Shown piece by piece: positions 55,389 through 64,000 of a DNA stretch of 64,000 nt. Under the pieces are notes generated by a model that worked only from the letters and a program-made list of their open reading frames with translations, was not told the DNA's origin and did no database searches. A program made the translations under genes and the position numbers. Source of the stretch: Collimonas sp. PA-H2 (GTDB lineage: Bacteria > Pseudomonadota > Gammaproteobacteria > Burkholderiales > Burkholderiaceae_D); assembly GCF_002564105.1 (NCBI RefSeq), contig NZ_PDBX01000001.1:62001-126000 (forward strand). The letters run 5' to 3'. Every line of letters begins with the position of its first letter. Position 1 is the stretch's first letter.

Positions 55389-56135
55389 ATGGACAAGTTA
55401 GCAACAAAGACAAAATCAGTGAGCACTGGCTTGCCCTGGACCGGGGGCGTGCTGGCCGCCTGCGCGCTCGGCGCGGCATTGCTGTTCAGCCAGAATCTCG
55501 CCTTTTCCTCGGAAGCCGCAAAGATGGTTCCCGCCCCGGTCAGCGACGAAACGGCCGTCGCGACTGAACATTCGGAGACCGCGGTGTTTGCCGGCGGCTG
55601 CTTCTGGGGCGTGCAAGGCGTATTCCAGCACGTGCGCGGCGTCAGCAATGTGGTCTCAGGCTACGCCGGCGGCAGCCGCGACACCGCCCAGTACAACCGG
55701 GTCAGCGAAGGCGATACCGGCCATGCGGAATCGGTGCAGATCACCTATGACCCGACCCAGGTCACCTACGGCAAGCTGCTGCAGATATTTTTCTCGGTGG
55801 CGCACGATCCCACCGAGCTGAACCGCCAGGGACCGGATACCGGCAGCCAATACCGCTCCGCTGTGTTCCCGGCCAACGACATGCAGCGCAAGGTGGCGCA
55901 GGCTTATGTGACGCAGATCGACCACGCCAAAGTGTTCAGCAATGCGCTCGCCACCAAGGTGGAAGCGCTGCGCGGCTTCTATCCCGCCGAGTCTTACCAC
56001 CAAAACTTCCTGACGCGCAATCCGAGCTATCCCTACATTGTCGTCAACGATTTACCCAAGATCGACGATCTCAAGCGCCTGTTCCCTGACATGTACCGGA
56101 CCCAGCCGGTGCTGGCCAAGGCCGACAGCCGCTGA
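55389..56135 (+). CDS. msrA: Exported peptide-methionine (S)-S-oxide reductase MsrA
   Basis: A 248-residue MsrA with an N-terminal extension. Residues 15-45 form a membrane anchor or signal (LPWTGGVLAACALGAALLFSQNLAFSSEA) followed by a linker. The catalytic domain begins at AVFAGGCFWGVQGVFQHVRGV with the nucleophile Cys71, then SGYAGG and YHQNFL. It repairs methionine sulfoxide, here probably in the periplasm or at the membrane, since cytosolic MsrA lacks such a leader. GAGG lies 9 bases before the ATG at 55389; the ATG at 55380 is too close to it. No MsrB lies adjacent. Confidence 0.9.
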   Translation: MDKLATKTKSVSTGLPWTGGVLAACALGAALLFSQNLAFSSEAAKMVPAPVSDETAVATEHSETAVFAGGCFWGVQGVFQHVRGVSNVVSGYAGGSRDTAQYNRVSEGDTGHAESVQITYDPTQVTYGKLLQIFFSVAHDPTELNRQGPDTGSQYRSAVFPANDMQRKVAQAYVTQIDHAKVFSNALATKVEALRGFYPAESYHQNFLTRNPSYPYIVVNDLPKIDDLKRLFPDMYRTQPVLAKADSR

Positions 56136-56302
56136 CGCCTCGCGGCGCCTGCCGGGCGGTTCCCGGCTTTTAACGCACTCTCTGTCATCCGCACTGTCCG
56201 ATGACAGAGAGCGACAGTTACCGGCGCGCATCCTCTATGTGATAAATTCGGGGCTGAGATTTTCCCTCCCCTCTTATCACTATAAGCTCCCGGATAAAAG
56301 CA

Positions 56303-56920
56303 ATGACCAAACCAAAGCCGTTTTCAATGATTCGCGAGTTCCATCTCGCTGACTGGTTCACCCTCAGCAACGCATTTTGCGGCGTCGGCTCCCTGTTTTC
56401 CGTAATGACCTATCTGCAGACGCGCGAAGTACTGCATCTGCTCATCGCCTGCGCCCTGATTCCGGCGGCGCTGGTGTTCGATATTCTCGATGGCAGCATC
56501 GCCCGCTGGCGCGCGCAAAGCTCTGCCATGGGGCGCGAGCTGGATTCGCTGGCCGACGTGATTTCATTTGGCGTGGCGCCGGCGATCATCGCCTACGGCT
56601 GCGGCATGCAGGGGCTGGTGGACCGCATCATCCTGGTATTTTTCGTCGCCTGCGGGGTATCGCGCCTGGCGCGCTATAACGTCACTTCGGAAAAGCTGTC
56701 CGACGGCGACGGCAAGGTGAAATATTTCGAAGGCACGCCGATCCCCACTTCCATGCTGCTGGTGCTGGTGCTGGCCGCTGCCGCCTGGAATGGCGCTCTC
56801 GGCGAACAGCTGTGGCTGGGCGTGGTCTACGTCGGCGGCTTCCAGTTTCATCCCATGGTGATGATGTTTGCGGTGTCGGGCGCCTTGATGGTGAGCCGCA
56901 TCCGCATCCCCAAACTGTAG
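56303..56920 (+). CDS. pssA: CDP-diacylglycerol-serine O-phosphatidyltransferase family
   Basis: A 205-residue membrane enzyme with about six TM helices and the CDP-alcohol phosphatidyltransferase signature D63-G-x2-A67-R-x8-G77-x3-D81-x3-D85 (DGSIARWRAQSSAMGRELDSLAD). N-terminal FHLADWFTLSNAFCGVGSLFSVM and the FFVACGVSRLARYNV segment match type II PssA, which makes phosphatidylserine for phosphatidylethanolamine. Confusion with other CDP-alcohol transferases is possible. It stands alone, 167 bases behind msrA. Confidence 0.88.
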   Translation: MTKPKPFSMIREFHLADWFTLSNAFCGVGSLFSVMTYLQTREVLHLLIACALIPAALVFDILDGSIARWRAQSSAMGRELDSLADVISFGVAPAIIAYGCGMQGLVDRIILVFFVACGVSRLARYNVTSEKLSDGDGKVKYFEGTPIPTSMLLVLVLAAAAWNGALGEQLWLGVVYVGGFQFHPMVMMFAVSGALMVSRIRIPKL

Positions 56921-57044
56921 GGCGCCAGCCGGGCAGCGGATAAAAAATGCGAAAAAAACCGGCATAAAATTCTCCCGGGCCGCCACTAGCGGCCACAATA
57001 GGTCTACACTCAAAGCTCAAGCAGTGCAGATCGGGAGAGGCATC

Positions 57045-57362
57045 ATGACCGAGATTGATCCGAAGAGCAGTTTTCGCGGGCTGCCGTTGACGCCAGAGCA
57101 AGATGCGGAAATCCGCCATTACATCAACGTCAAGAAGCGCCACGGCGAGCCGTGGGATACGCCGGAACTGAGCGCCATGCTGAAGGACATGCTGGAACCG
57201 CCCGGCGAAGATGATGGAGAGTCAGGCCTCAACCTGGATTCGGCAAAGAGCGCAGCCGAACGCGCCGCCACCTTTGTCGATGACGCGATGGAGCCGATCG
57301 AAGCCAGCGAAGAGCGCAATGCCGCCATGGAATTCGAGGCAATGAAAGCGCAGGGTTTCTGA
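57045..57362 (+). CDS. Small acidic protein of unknown function
   Basis: A 105-residue acidic soluble protein (MTEIDPKSSFRGLPLTPEQDAEIRHYINVKKRHGEPWDTPELSAML ... AAMEFEAMKAQGF) without cysteines, signal or membrane segment. GGGAGAGG stands at the right distance before the ATG at 57045, so it is expressed. The WDTPELSAMLKDMLEPP motif is likely conserved in Oxalobacteraceae, but I do not recognise a family. It lies 124 bases behind pssA and ahead of the trehalose operon. Confidence 0.75.
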   Translation: MTEIDPKSSFRGLPLTPEQDAEIRHYINVKKRHGEPWDTPELSAMLKDMLEPPGEDDGESGLNLDSAKSAAERAATFVDDAMEPIEASEERNAAMEFEAMKAQGF

Positions 57363-57474
57363 CACTCAGGCTTGCGGCTCACGTTGCCGTAAGCCGGCAT
57401 CCGCTTTGATGTCAAACTGGCATGCGTCATATTCGTCACGGGAACTAATCCTTGCTTAATCCGCCATACATAGC

Positions 57475-58200
57475 ATGCCCCTACCAAACCATGCTTACGA
57501 CTTTAGCGTCGATGCGCTGTTTCTGGACTTCGACAATACCCTGGTCGATCTTGCTCCCCGCCCGGAGAGCGTATTGGTGCCGCCAGGCCTGATAACAAGC
57601 TTGCAACGGCTGCAACGGGCGGCTGGCGGCGCGCTCGCCATCGTCAGCGGCCGTCCGCTGGAACAGATCGATCACTTCCTCGCCCCCTTGCGTTTACCCG
57701 CGGCGGGCGTCCACGGCGTCGAGCGGCGCAGCGCCGATGGCTGCATGACGCAGCTGCCGGTGCCCTCGATCGAACGCCTGCTGGCGCATCTCAATCCCTT
57801 GGTGGCGCAACACGCCGGCCTGCTGCTGGAAGTAAAACGCGGCGCCTTGGCGCTGCACTACCGCCGCGCGCCGGAACTTGAACAGGCCTGCGTGCAGGCG
57901 ATGACGGCGGCGCTGCGGCACGAAGCCGGATTTGCTCTGCTGCGCGGCAAAATGGTGGTGGAAGCCAAGGCCGCGGATGCCGACAAAGGCAGCGCGATTG
58001 CCGCCTTCATGCAGGAGCCGCCGTTCATCGGCCGGCGCCCGGTTTTCATAGGCGACGACAGCACCGATGAGGCCGGCTTCGCCTGGGTGCAGTCGGGCGG
58101 CGGCCTCGGCATCAAGGTCGGCCCCGGCGACAGCCTGGCGCACGCCCGCATCGCCAGCGCCGCCGCGGTACGCACCATGCTGGCCCAGGTTCTGCAATAA
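57475..58200 (+). CDS. otsB: Trehalose-6-phosphate phosphatase
   Basis: A 241-residue HAD-superfamily phosphatase producing trehalose. Motif I FLDFDNTLVDLAPRP carries the nucleophile Asp, motif II is AIVSGRPLEQID, motif III includes KGSAIAAFM with its Lys, and motif IV is FIGDDSTDEAGF. The length fits OtsB. It starts the operon otsB-GH15-otsA with only 20 bases to the next gene. No clear Shine-Dalgarno is visible before the ATG at 57475. Confidence 0.92.
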   Translation: MPLPNHAYDFSVDALFLDFDNTLVDLAPRPESVLVPPGLITSLQRLQRAAGGALAIVSGRPLEQIDHFLAPLRLPAAGVHGVERRSADGCMTQLPVPSIERLLAHLNPLVAQHAGLLLEVKRGALALHYRRAPELEQACVQAMTAALRHEAGFALLRGKMVVEAKAADADKGSAIAAFMQEPPFIGRRPVFIGDDSTDEAGFAWVQSGGGLGIKVGPGDSLAHARIASAAAVRTMLAQVLQ

Positions 58201-58220
58201 CCAAAGTGAAGGAAGAAACC

Positions 58221-60065
58221 ATGACCACGCTCCCCACGGAAACGTCGGCCGCTGCTTCGGTTGTCGCCGATGTCGCAATTCCCTCCACCTCGTCGCTCGA
58301 TCTTGGCGTTATCGGCAATTGTTCCTTCAACGCCCTGATCGACAAACTGGGGCGCATCGTGTGGTGCTGCCTGCCTCGCTTCGATGGCGATCCGGTGTTC
58401 AACGCCCTGCTCGACACCACCGACAACGGCAGCCTGTGGAGTTTCCAGCTAGAGAATTTTTCGCATAGCGAGCAGTGGTATGAAGCCAATACCGCCGTGC
58501 TGCACACCCGTTTGTACGATACCTTGGGCCAGGGCGTGGAGATCACCGATTTCGCGCCGCGCTTTCCCAGCCGCGGGCGCTTCTTCCGGCCGCTGACGAT
58601 CGTCCGCCGCGTCCAGCCGCTGAGCGGCGCGCCACGCCTGCGCATCATGCTGCGCCCGCGTTTCGACTGGGGCCGCGAGGCGCCGGCGATCAGCCGCGGC
58701 AGCAACCACATCCGCTATATCGGCGCAGCGCAAACCTTGCGCCTGAGTACCGACGCTCCGCTCAGCTATCTGCTGGCCGAGACTTCGTTCGTCGTCAGCC
58801 GCCCCTTGAATTTCATCCTAGGGCCGGACGAGACCATGAGCGAAGGCATCGGCGATACCGCGCGTCACCTGGAGCAGGAAACGCTTGCCTATTGGCGCGG
58901 CTGGAGCCGGGCCCTGGCGACGCCGCTGGAATGGCAGGCGGCGGTGATCCGCGCCGCCATCACGCTCAAGCTGTCGCTGTATGAAGATACCGGCGCGATA
59001 ATCGCCGCCATGACCACCAGCGTGCCGGAAGCGCCCGGCAGCGCGCGCAACTGGGACTATCGCTATTGCTGGCTGCGCGACGCCTTTTTCGTGGTGCGCG
59101 CGCTCAACAGCCTGTCGGAACTGGGCACCATGGAAGACTATCTGCGCTGGCTCGGCAATGTCGTGGTGCGCAGCGCCGGCGGCCACGTGCAACCCTTGTA
59201 CGGCATCGGTCTGGAAGAAGCCTTGCCGGAACTGACGCTCGACCACTTGCCCGGCTACCGCCATCATGCGCCGGTCCGGGTCGGCAACCAGGCTTACGAG
59301 CATTTCCAGCACGATGTCTACGGCAATATCATCCTCGGCGCGGCGCAATCGTTTCACGACGAGCGGCTGCTGCATCGTTCCGGCGTCGAGCAGTTCCGGC
59401 ATCTGGAAGCGGTGGGCGAACGCGCGTTCGCACTGTATGACCAGCCGGATGCCGGCATGTGGGAGCTGCGCACCCGTTCGCGCATCCATACTTCGTCGGC
59501 GCTGATGAGCTGGGCCGCCTGCGACCGCCTGGCCAAGATCGCCGGCAAGCTGGAACTGGGCGAACGCGCCGGCTACTGGCATGAACGCGCGGCGACCATC
59601 GGCCAGCGCATCCTGAACGACTCGTGGAATGAAGAACGGCAAGCCTATGCCGAGAGTTTCGGCGGCCGCGATCTCGACGCCAGCGTCTTGCTGATGGTGG
59701 AGGTAGGCCTGGTGGCGCCTACCGACGAGCGCTTTATCGCTACCGTCGACACGCTCGAAAAATACCTGTGCGACGGCCCCTACATGCGGCGCTACGAAGC
59801 GCCCGACGATTTCGGCCGGCCGGAAACCGCTTTCAATATCTGCACCTTCTGGCGCATCGACGCGCTGGCGCGCATCGGCCGCAAACAACAGGCGCGCGAG
59901 ATTTTCGAAGCCATGCTGGCGGCCCGCAACCATGTCGGCCTGCTGTCGGAAGACACCCATCCGGTCACAGGCGAAATGTGGGGCAACTTCCCGCAGACCT
60001 ATTCCATGGTTGGCATCATCAACTGTGCGATGCGCTTGTCGGCCGCCTGGGAGAGCGCCATCTGA
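58221..60065 (+). CDS. Glycoside hydrolase family 15 (trehalase/glucoamylase-like)
   Basis: A 614-residue GH15 protein. The N-terminal beta-sandwich (DLGVIGNCSFNALIDKLGRIVWCCLPRFDGDPVF) is followed by an (alpha/alpha)6 barrel with SARNWDYRYCWLRDAFFVVRALN and the acid region RYEAPDDFGRPETAFNICTFWRIDALA. Such proteins sit between otsB and otsA in many proteobacteria; some actinobacterial relatives are trehalases. The ATG at 58221 follows GGAAGAAA. Trehalose turnover or maltooligosaccharide hydrolysis is the likely role, but this is not proven from sequence. Confidence 0.9.
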   Translation: MTTLPTETSAAASVVADVAIPSTSSLDLGVIGNCSFNALIDKLGRIVWCCLPRFDGDPVFNALLDTTDNGSLWSFQLENFSHSEQWYEANTAVLHTRLYDTLGQGVEITDFAPRFPSRGRFFRPLTIVRRVQPLSGAPRLRIMLRPRFDWGREAPAISRGSNHIRYIGAAQTLRLSTDAPLSYLLAETSFVVSRPLNFILGPDETMSEGIGDTARHLEQETLAYWRGWSRALATPLEWQAAVIRAAITLKLSLYEDTGAIIAAMTTSVPEAPGSARNWDYRYCWLRDAFFVVRALNSLSELGTMEDYLRWLGNVVVRSAGGHVQPLYGIGLEEALPELTLDHLPGYRHHAPVRVGNQAYEHFQHDVYGNIILGAAQSFHDERLLHRSGVEQFRHLEAVGERAFALYDQPDAGMWELRTRSRIHTSSALMSWAACDRLAKIAGKLELGERAGYWHERAATIGQRILNDSWNEERQAYAESFGGRDLDASVLLMVEVGLVAPTDERFIATVDTLEKYLCDGPYMRRYEAPDDFGRPETAFNICTFWRIDALARIGRKQQAREIFEAMLAARNHVGLLSEDTHPVTGEMWGNFPQTYSMVGIINCAMRLSAAWESAI

Positions 60066-60123
60066 ATCCTGACAGCAGTCCCCTTCCCATCCTATGTTTT
60101 TAAAATCAAGAAAGGAAGCGCCT

Positions 60124-61500
60124 ATGTCACGTCTGGTAGTAGTATCCAACCGACTTGCCGATCCGCGCAAACCGGCGGCGGGAGGTCTGGCGGTGGCGCT
60201 CGGCGAAACCCTGAAAAGCACTGGCGGCCTGTGGTTCGGCTGGAGCGGCGACGTAATCAAGGACGGCACTCCCGGCGAGGGCGAGCTGCGCCTGCATCAG
60301 GCGGGGCCGGTGACGCTGGCCGAAATCGATTTGTGCCAGGAAGACCACGACGCCTATTACCGCGGCTATGCCAACGGCGTGCTGTGGCCGGTATTCCATT
60401 ACCGGCTCGACCTCGCCAACCTGGAATCCGGTTACCTGAGCGGCTATCGGCGCGTCAACCATCTGTTCGCGCGCAAGCTGATGCCGCTGCTCAAGCCGGA
60501 CGACATGATCTGGGTCCACGATTACCACCTGATTCCGCTGGCTGCTGAATTGCGCGCCATGGGCTGCGGCAACCGCATCGGCTTCTTCCTCCACATCCCG
60601 CTGCCGCCGCAGCAGATACTAGCGGCGATTCCCTCGCACGAATGGCTGATGCGGGCCCTCTTCGCTTACGACCTGGTGGGCTTCCAGAGCGAAGCCGACC
60701 TGCTGAATTTCTCGCATTACGTGAAAGCCGAAGCCACCGCCGAAACCATAGGCGCCGGCCAGTTCCGTGCCTTCAACAGCACCGTGCAGGCCGGCGCCTT
60801 CCCGATCGGCATAGACGTAGACGAATTCCAACGGCTGGGACGCGCGCGCGAGGCCGTCGATACCTACGAGAGCACGCGCACTGAATATTCACGGCGGCGC
60901 TTGCTGGTCGGCGTCGACCGCCTGGATTATTCGAAAGGCTTGCCGCAGCGCATACGCGCCTTTAACGAACTGTTGCGCGAATACCCAGAGAACCAGCACA
61001 GCGCCACCCTGCTGCAGGTAGCCTCGCCCAGCCGCGAAGACGTCGACGCCTATGCCGACATCCAGCACGAACTGGAAAGCCTGTGCGGCGCCATCAACGG
61101 CAATTACGGCGATTTCGACTGGATGCCGATCCGCTACATCCATCGCACGGTGGCGCGCAAACGGCTGCCCGGCCTGTACCGGGCTTGCGACGTCGCCCTG
61201 GTGACGCCGCTGCGCGACGGCATGAACCTGGTCGCCAAGGAATTTATTGCAGCGCAAGATGAAGCCGATCCGGGTGTGCTGGTGCTGTCTCGTTTCGCCG
61301 GCGCCGCCGAACAGCTGAAACAAGCGCTGCTGGTCAATCCCTATGACATTCCAGGCACCGCGCAGGCAATCCAGCGCGCCTTGCAAATGCCGCTGGCCGA
61401 GCGCCAGGCGCGCCACGCGGCGCTGCTGGCGAATGTCCGCAAATACAATGTGCACTGGTGGTGCAGGCAGTTTCTGCAGACGCTGGCGGCGGTCCGCTAA
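60124..61500 (+). CDS. otsA: Trehalose-6-phosphate synthase
   Basis: A 458-residue GT20 retaining glycosyltransferase transferring glucose from UDP-glucose to glucose-6-phosphate. Hallmarks: [67 protein letters not shown] (Arg and Lys for UDP and phosphate) and [18 protein letters not shown]. The ATG at 60124 gives the canonical opening; GGAAG lies ahead of it. It is the last gene of the trehalose operon, 58 bases after GH15. The product protects against osmotic, desiccation and cold stress. Confidence 0.95.
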   Translation: MSRLVVVSNRLADPRKPAAGGLAVALGETLKSTGGLWFGWSGDVIKDGTPGEGELRLHQAGPVTLAEIDLCQEDHDAYYRGYANGVLWPVFHYRLDLANLESGYLSGYRRVNHLFARKLMPLLKPDDMIWVHDYHLIPLAAELRAMGCGNRIGFFLHIPLPPQQILAAIPSHEWLMRALFAYDLVGFQSEADLLNFSHYVKAEATAETIGAGQFRAFNSTVQAGAFPIGIDVDEFQRLGRAREAVDTYESTRTEYSRRRLLVGVDRLDYSKGLPQRIRAFNELLREYPENQHSATLLQVASPSREDVDAYADIQHELESLCGAINGNYGDFDWMPIRYIHRTVARKRLPGLYRACDVALVTPLRDGMNLVAKEFIAAQDEADPGVLVLSRFAGAAEQLKQALLVNPYDIPGTAQAIQRALQMPLAERQARHAALLANVRKYNVHWWCRQFLQTLAAVR

Positions 61501-61725
61501 CAGTGAACAAGATGACAAAATAGAGGATTGGCACGAAAACAACACCGCCCATGCATATTCGCTATTGACGAACCGTCTTAAGTTGGTTAGCGTACAGAAG
61601 CGACCTCTTGGCACCATTAGTCTGAGTGCGTGGCCACACTTCAAAGTTTGATCGTGTGTAAATTAGTTAGTGAAAAGCCAAGCGCTTTAGCACTAATACG
61701 ATGTGTAATTAATTGAGAGATTATC
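61501..61725 (+). promoter_or_regulatory. Upstream region and long leader of cold-shock gene
   Basis: 225 bases between otsA and the csp gene. TTAGCGTACAGA (61587-61598) resembles the E. coli cold box TGACGTACAGA found at the 5' end of cspA-type messages. It lies about 130 bases before the ATG, fitting a long cold-responsive 5' leader. The promoter itself is not clear to me; TTGACG at 61564 is a possible -35. Confidence 0.45.
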
Positions 61726-61929
61726 ATGGCAACAGGTACTGTTAAGTGGTTCAATGATTCCAAGGGTTTCGGCTTCATTACACCGGACGATGGCGGCGAA
61801 GATTTGTTTGCGCACTTTTCCGCAATCACCATGGATGGCTTCAAGACGCTCAAGGAAGGTCAAAAAGTGCAATTTGATGTCACTCAAGGCCCTAAGGGTA
61901 AGCAAGCATCCAATATCAAAGCTCCTTGA
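61726..61929 (+). CDS. Cold-shock domain protein (CspA family)
   Basis: A 67-residue single cold-shock domain: [31 protein letters not shown] contains RNP1 (KGFGFI) and RNP2 (DLFAHF), the aromatic nucleic-acid-binding surface. It acts as an RNA chaperone. The length matches CspA/CspD-like proteins of betaproteobacteria. GAGAG precedes the ATG, a long leader lies upstream and a strong terminator follows about 150 bases downstream, so it is monocistronic. Confidence 0.96.
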   Translation: MATGTVKWFNDSKGFGFITPDDGGEDLFAHFSAITMDGFKTLKEGQKVQFDVTQGPKGKQASNIKAP

Positions 61930-62073
61930 TGTGAAATAGCGAACGGAGAAACTGGAAATTCTTCGTGCGTTAGGCAGGAAAACCAGCTTATTCGAAGACT
62001 CGCCAGGACCTTGAGTCTGTGCGATTGCCTGTCCCGTCCGGAGGGCATTGTCGCAAGCGATCTGAGAATCAAA

Positions 62074-62106
62074 AAAATGGGAGCAGCTATGTGCTCCCAT
62101 TTTCTT
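62074..62106 (+). terminator. Intrinsic terminator of the cold-shock gene
   Basis: AATGGGAGCA (62076-62085), loop GCTATG, TGCTCCCATT (62092-62101), followed by TTCTTTT. A 10-bp or longer stem, with an A-run on the left side as well. Confidence 0.88.
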
Positions 62107-62273
62107 TTCAGCGGGCCGCGGCAAGGCCGCCGTTCTTGCAATCCCCTTGCCTTGAATCCCCCTTTCTCAAGCAAATTCGTGCTCTCTGGAAATCTCCCCG
62201 TTGCTTTCAATGATAAACTTTGAAACCGGCGCAGCTGGATCGGACGCGCAAGTTGAATAGTGGAGACAAACTC

Positions 62274-62885
62274 ATGACACTGGGATTTTTGCTGACCACC
62301 TTGATCATCGTCGCCTCGCCCGGCACCGGCGTCATCTATACGCTTTCCGCCGGCTTGTCGCGCGGCGCCAAAGCCAGCGTGCTGGCGGCCTTCAGCTGTA
62401 CTCTCGGGATCCTGCCGCATCTTGCCGCCGCCATGCTGGGGCTGGCAGCGGTACTGCATTCCAGCGCCATGGCCTTCAACGCCATCAAATATGCCGGCAT
62501 CGCTTACCTGCTGTTCATGGCCTGGAACTCGCTGCGCGAAAAAGGCGCATTACGCGTGGAGGGCGCCGTGGACCAGCGCTCCGACCTGCGCGTGATCATC
62601 GACGGCATCCTCATCAACATCCTTAACCCCAAGCTGTCCATCTTCTTTGTCGCCTTCCTGCCGCAATTCGTCAGCCCGCAAGAAAGCCATCCGCTATTCC
62701 GCATGCTCGAGCTGTCCGGCACCTTCATGCTGGCCACTTTCGTGATTTTTTCCCTCTACGGCATCTTTGCCGCCGTCATGCGCGACCATGTAATAACCCG
62801 GCCAAGCGTGATGACATGGATGCGCCGCAGCTTTGCAACCGCGTTCGGCGCGCTGGCGGTCAAGCTGGCGCTGACCGAAAGATAA
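62274..62885 (+). CDS. LysE/RhtB-family exporter
   Basis: A 203-residue membrane protein with about six TM helices. The family opening MTLGFLLTTLIIVASPGTGVIYTLSAGLSRGAKASVLAAFSCTLGILPH and GILINILNPKLSIFFVAFLPQFV are diagnostic. LysE/RhtB proteins export amino acids such as lysine, homoserine, threonine or leucine. The ATG at 62274 is preceded by GGAG; an upstream in-frame start would add 18 charged residues. The substrate is unknown. Confidence 0.92.
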   Translation: MTLGFLLTTLIIVASPGTGVIYTLSAGLSRGAKASVLAAFSCTLGILPHLAAAMLGLAAVLHSSAMAFNAIKYAGIAYLLFMAWNSLREKGALRVEGAVDQRSDLRVIIDGILINILNPKLSIFFVAFLPQFVSPQESHPLFRMLELSGTFMLATFVIFSLYGIFAAVMRDHVITRPSVMTWMRRSFATAFGALAVKLALTER

Positions 62886-62920
62886 GATCGGGAATGGCGG
62901 TCCGCAAGCGCTGCGCGGCC

Positions 62921-63112
62921 CTATTTTTTTGATTTTACGTACTGCAGTTCGCAGGTTTGCACGCTCTGTTCCTGGCGGAAAAGTTCATTGCCGCTGTCGC
63001 ATGATGCCAGCCATCGGCGCTTGTCGTAGGCAAGGCCAAGCAAAATCGCCAGCGCGATAATGACGCATATGACGGCTACGGCAATCAGCACTTTCTTCGG
63101 AACTGGACGCAT
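62921..63112 (-). CDS. Small single-pass membrane protein
   Basis: A 63-residue protein with basic MRPVPKKV, one TM helix (LIAVAVICVIIALAILLGLAY), then a 30-residue probably periplasmic tail with two cysteines (LASCDSGNELF ... VQTCELQY) that could form a disulfide. The ribosome site is weak, but the composition is that of a real membrane micro-protein. It is divergent from the last GNAT gene and convergent with the LysE gene. The function is unknown. Confidence 0.6.
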   Translation of the reverse strand: MRPVPKKVLIAVAVICVIIALAILLGLAYDKRRWLASCDSGNELFRQEQSVQTCELQYVKSKK

Positions 63113-63245
63113 CGGTTGATAGCAGTGGTTGATGGCGAACCAATGTTAGCGCAGTATCAGCCTGGTCTGCGCAAGAATATCCAGCCGGGTATGAACCGCG
63201 GGCTTTGCCCTGGCAAGAATGTGGCCATTTTGTATTTATCCGACC

Positions 63246-64000
63246 ATGAAAAAACAAGAAGAAAATAGCCCGCATTGGGGCATCCTGACCGAACTGATGT
63301 TCAATCGCGTCCAGGGAGAAGTCATTCGCCATGGCGAATACACGGTGGTACGGACGCCCGCAACTCCTGACTACTATTTCGGCAACCTGCTGGTGCTGGA
63401 ACACGCGCCCCGCAATCAAGATCGCCCGCGGCTGGAAAACGATTTCCGTCAGCTTGTAGGAGCGCCGCCGCTGATCAAGCATCACACTTTTTTGTGGCCG
63501 GTACGCGGCGATGCGACGATGACACCGGATGCATTTATCGAAGCCGGTTATGAGTTCAGTGAAAACACCGTTCTGATCGCCCATCCACAGGATCTGGCCG
63601 CAGCTGCGCAATATTCCCCGGAAATCACACTGCGCCGCTATCGCAATGCGGCCGACTGGTCAGACTGGCAGGCGCTGAAGATTGCCGAAAACGCCGGTCA
63701 CTTTCCGGAACAGGAATTCTTGCGCTATCTGGCCGGATTACAAGCGATGTACCAGCAAATGATCGGCAATAATCACGGTGACTGGTGGGGAGCATTTATT
63801 GGAGACAGGCAGGTTGCCAATCTCGGTATATTTTTCGCCGGGGATACCGGCCGCTTCCAGGCCGTCTTCACGGCACCCTCTTATCGCAACCGGGGCATTT
63901 GCCGCGCCCTGGTGCATCATGTTGCGGAACACGGTTTCGGGCGCGCCGCCCGCCTGGTAATGGTGGCCGACCAGAACCACCATGCCGCCCGGCTCTATGA
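63246..64000 (+). CDS. GNAT-family acetyltransferase, cut by window end
   Basis: The frame opens with MKKQEENSPHWGILTELMFN at 63246 and is still open at base 64000 (at least 251 residues). It appears to be a two-part GNAT protein. An N-terminal half with PDYYFGNLLVLEHAP and EAGYEFSENTVLIA lacks a clear acetyl-CoA loop. The C-terminal half carries the acetyl-CoA site (VFTAPSYRNRGICRALVHHVAEHGF), then LVMVADQNHHAARLYE just before the edge. The 3' end lies outside the window. The substrate is unknown. Confidence 0.85.
   Translation, partial: MKKQEENSPHWGILTELMFNRVQGEVIRHGEYTVVRTPATPDYYFGNLLVLEHAPRNQDRPRLENDFRQLVGAPPLIKHHTFLWPVRGDATMTPDAFIEAGYEFSENTVLIAHPQDLAAAAQYSPEITLRRYRNAADWSDWQALKIAENAGHFPEQEFLRYLAGLQAMYQQMIGNNHGDWWGAFIGDRQVANLGIFFAGDTGRFQAVFTAPSYRNRGICRALVHHVAEHGFGRAARLVMVADQNHHAARLY

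Noticed and set aside
61693..62459. Minus-strand frames over the cold-shock gene and its terminator
   Set aside because: They are antisense to the conserved csp gene and run through the terminator hairpin; no ribosome sites.

Overview
The window looks like a chromosomal segment of a betaproteobacterium of the order Burkholderiales, probably an Oxalobacteraceae member close to Collimonas. The reasons are inference from gene families and order: infC-rpmI-rplT-pheS-pheT-ihfA-merR downstream of thrS, a long-type leuA, high-GC codon use, and several Burkholderiales-type accessory genes. I see no rRNA, tRNA, CRISPR array, prophage or intact transposase. Intergenic repeats (REP-like hairpins, a long inverted-repeat element, a 110-bp dispersed repeat) are common.

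Layout. 0.2-3.4 kb: reverse transsulfuration operon (cystathionine beta-synthase, cystathionine gamma-lyase, TPR protein; all minus, 4-bp overlaps), with a remnant of a second lyase 3' end downstream. 3.6-6.5 kb: TonB-dependent receptor. 7.1-9.1 kb: two-component system. 9.3-10.1 kb: MerR regulator with a carboxymuconolactone decarboxylase-like protein. 10.5-13.4 kb: LysR regulator, MFS transporter, GNAT. 13.4-14.6 kb: Fur-boxed small gene, hairpin element, DUF3096 micro-protein. 14.6-16.9 kb: leuA preceded by two short ORFs rich in CTA leucine codons, which look like leucine attenuators. 17.1-21.1 kb: azoreductase with divergent LysR, and ergothioneine genes egtD-egtB. 21.4-23.2 kb: ABC exporter with an apparent frameshift. 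23.3-29.3 kb: electrophile and aldehyde detoxification (old yellow enzyme, LysR, NemR-type TetR, YqhD-type reductase, CurA-type reductase, DJ-1/PfpI protein). 29.3-29.85 kb: repeat cluster. 29.8-38.7 kb: upp and the housekeeping translation cluster. 39.1-44.9 kb: tripartite RND efflux operon. 45.5-47.8 kb: TetR operon with thioesterase, small membrane protein and VOC protein under a 44-bp palindrome. 47.9-57.4 kb: small exported proteins, cupin, acetyltransferases, a SoxR-like regulator facing a questin oxidase-like gene, DeoR/NudK, acyltransferase, exported MsrA, PssA. 57.5-61.5 kb: trehalose operon otsB-GH15-otsA. 61.7-64 kb: cold-shock protein, LysE exporter, small membrane protein, and a GNAT gene cut by the window end.

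Shared themes are thiol and redox metabolism (cysteine, ergothioneine, MsrA, azoreductase, OYE, NemR and SoxR-like regulators) and stress adaptation (trehalose, cold shock, efflux). The regulatory signals most worth checking are the tandem leucine leaders before leuA, the SoxR-like regulator that lacks one of the four cluster cysteines yet has a textbook 19-bp-spacer promoter beside it, the Fur box over an unknown gene, the perfect TetR palindrome, and the AUA start of infC.
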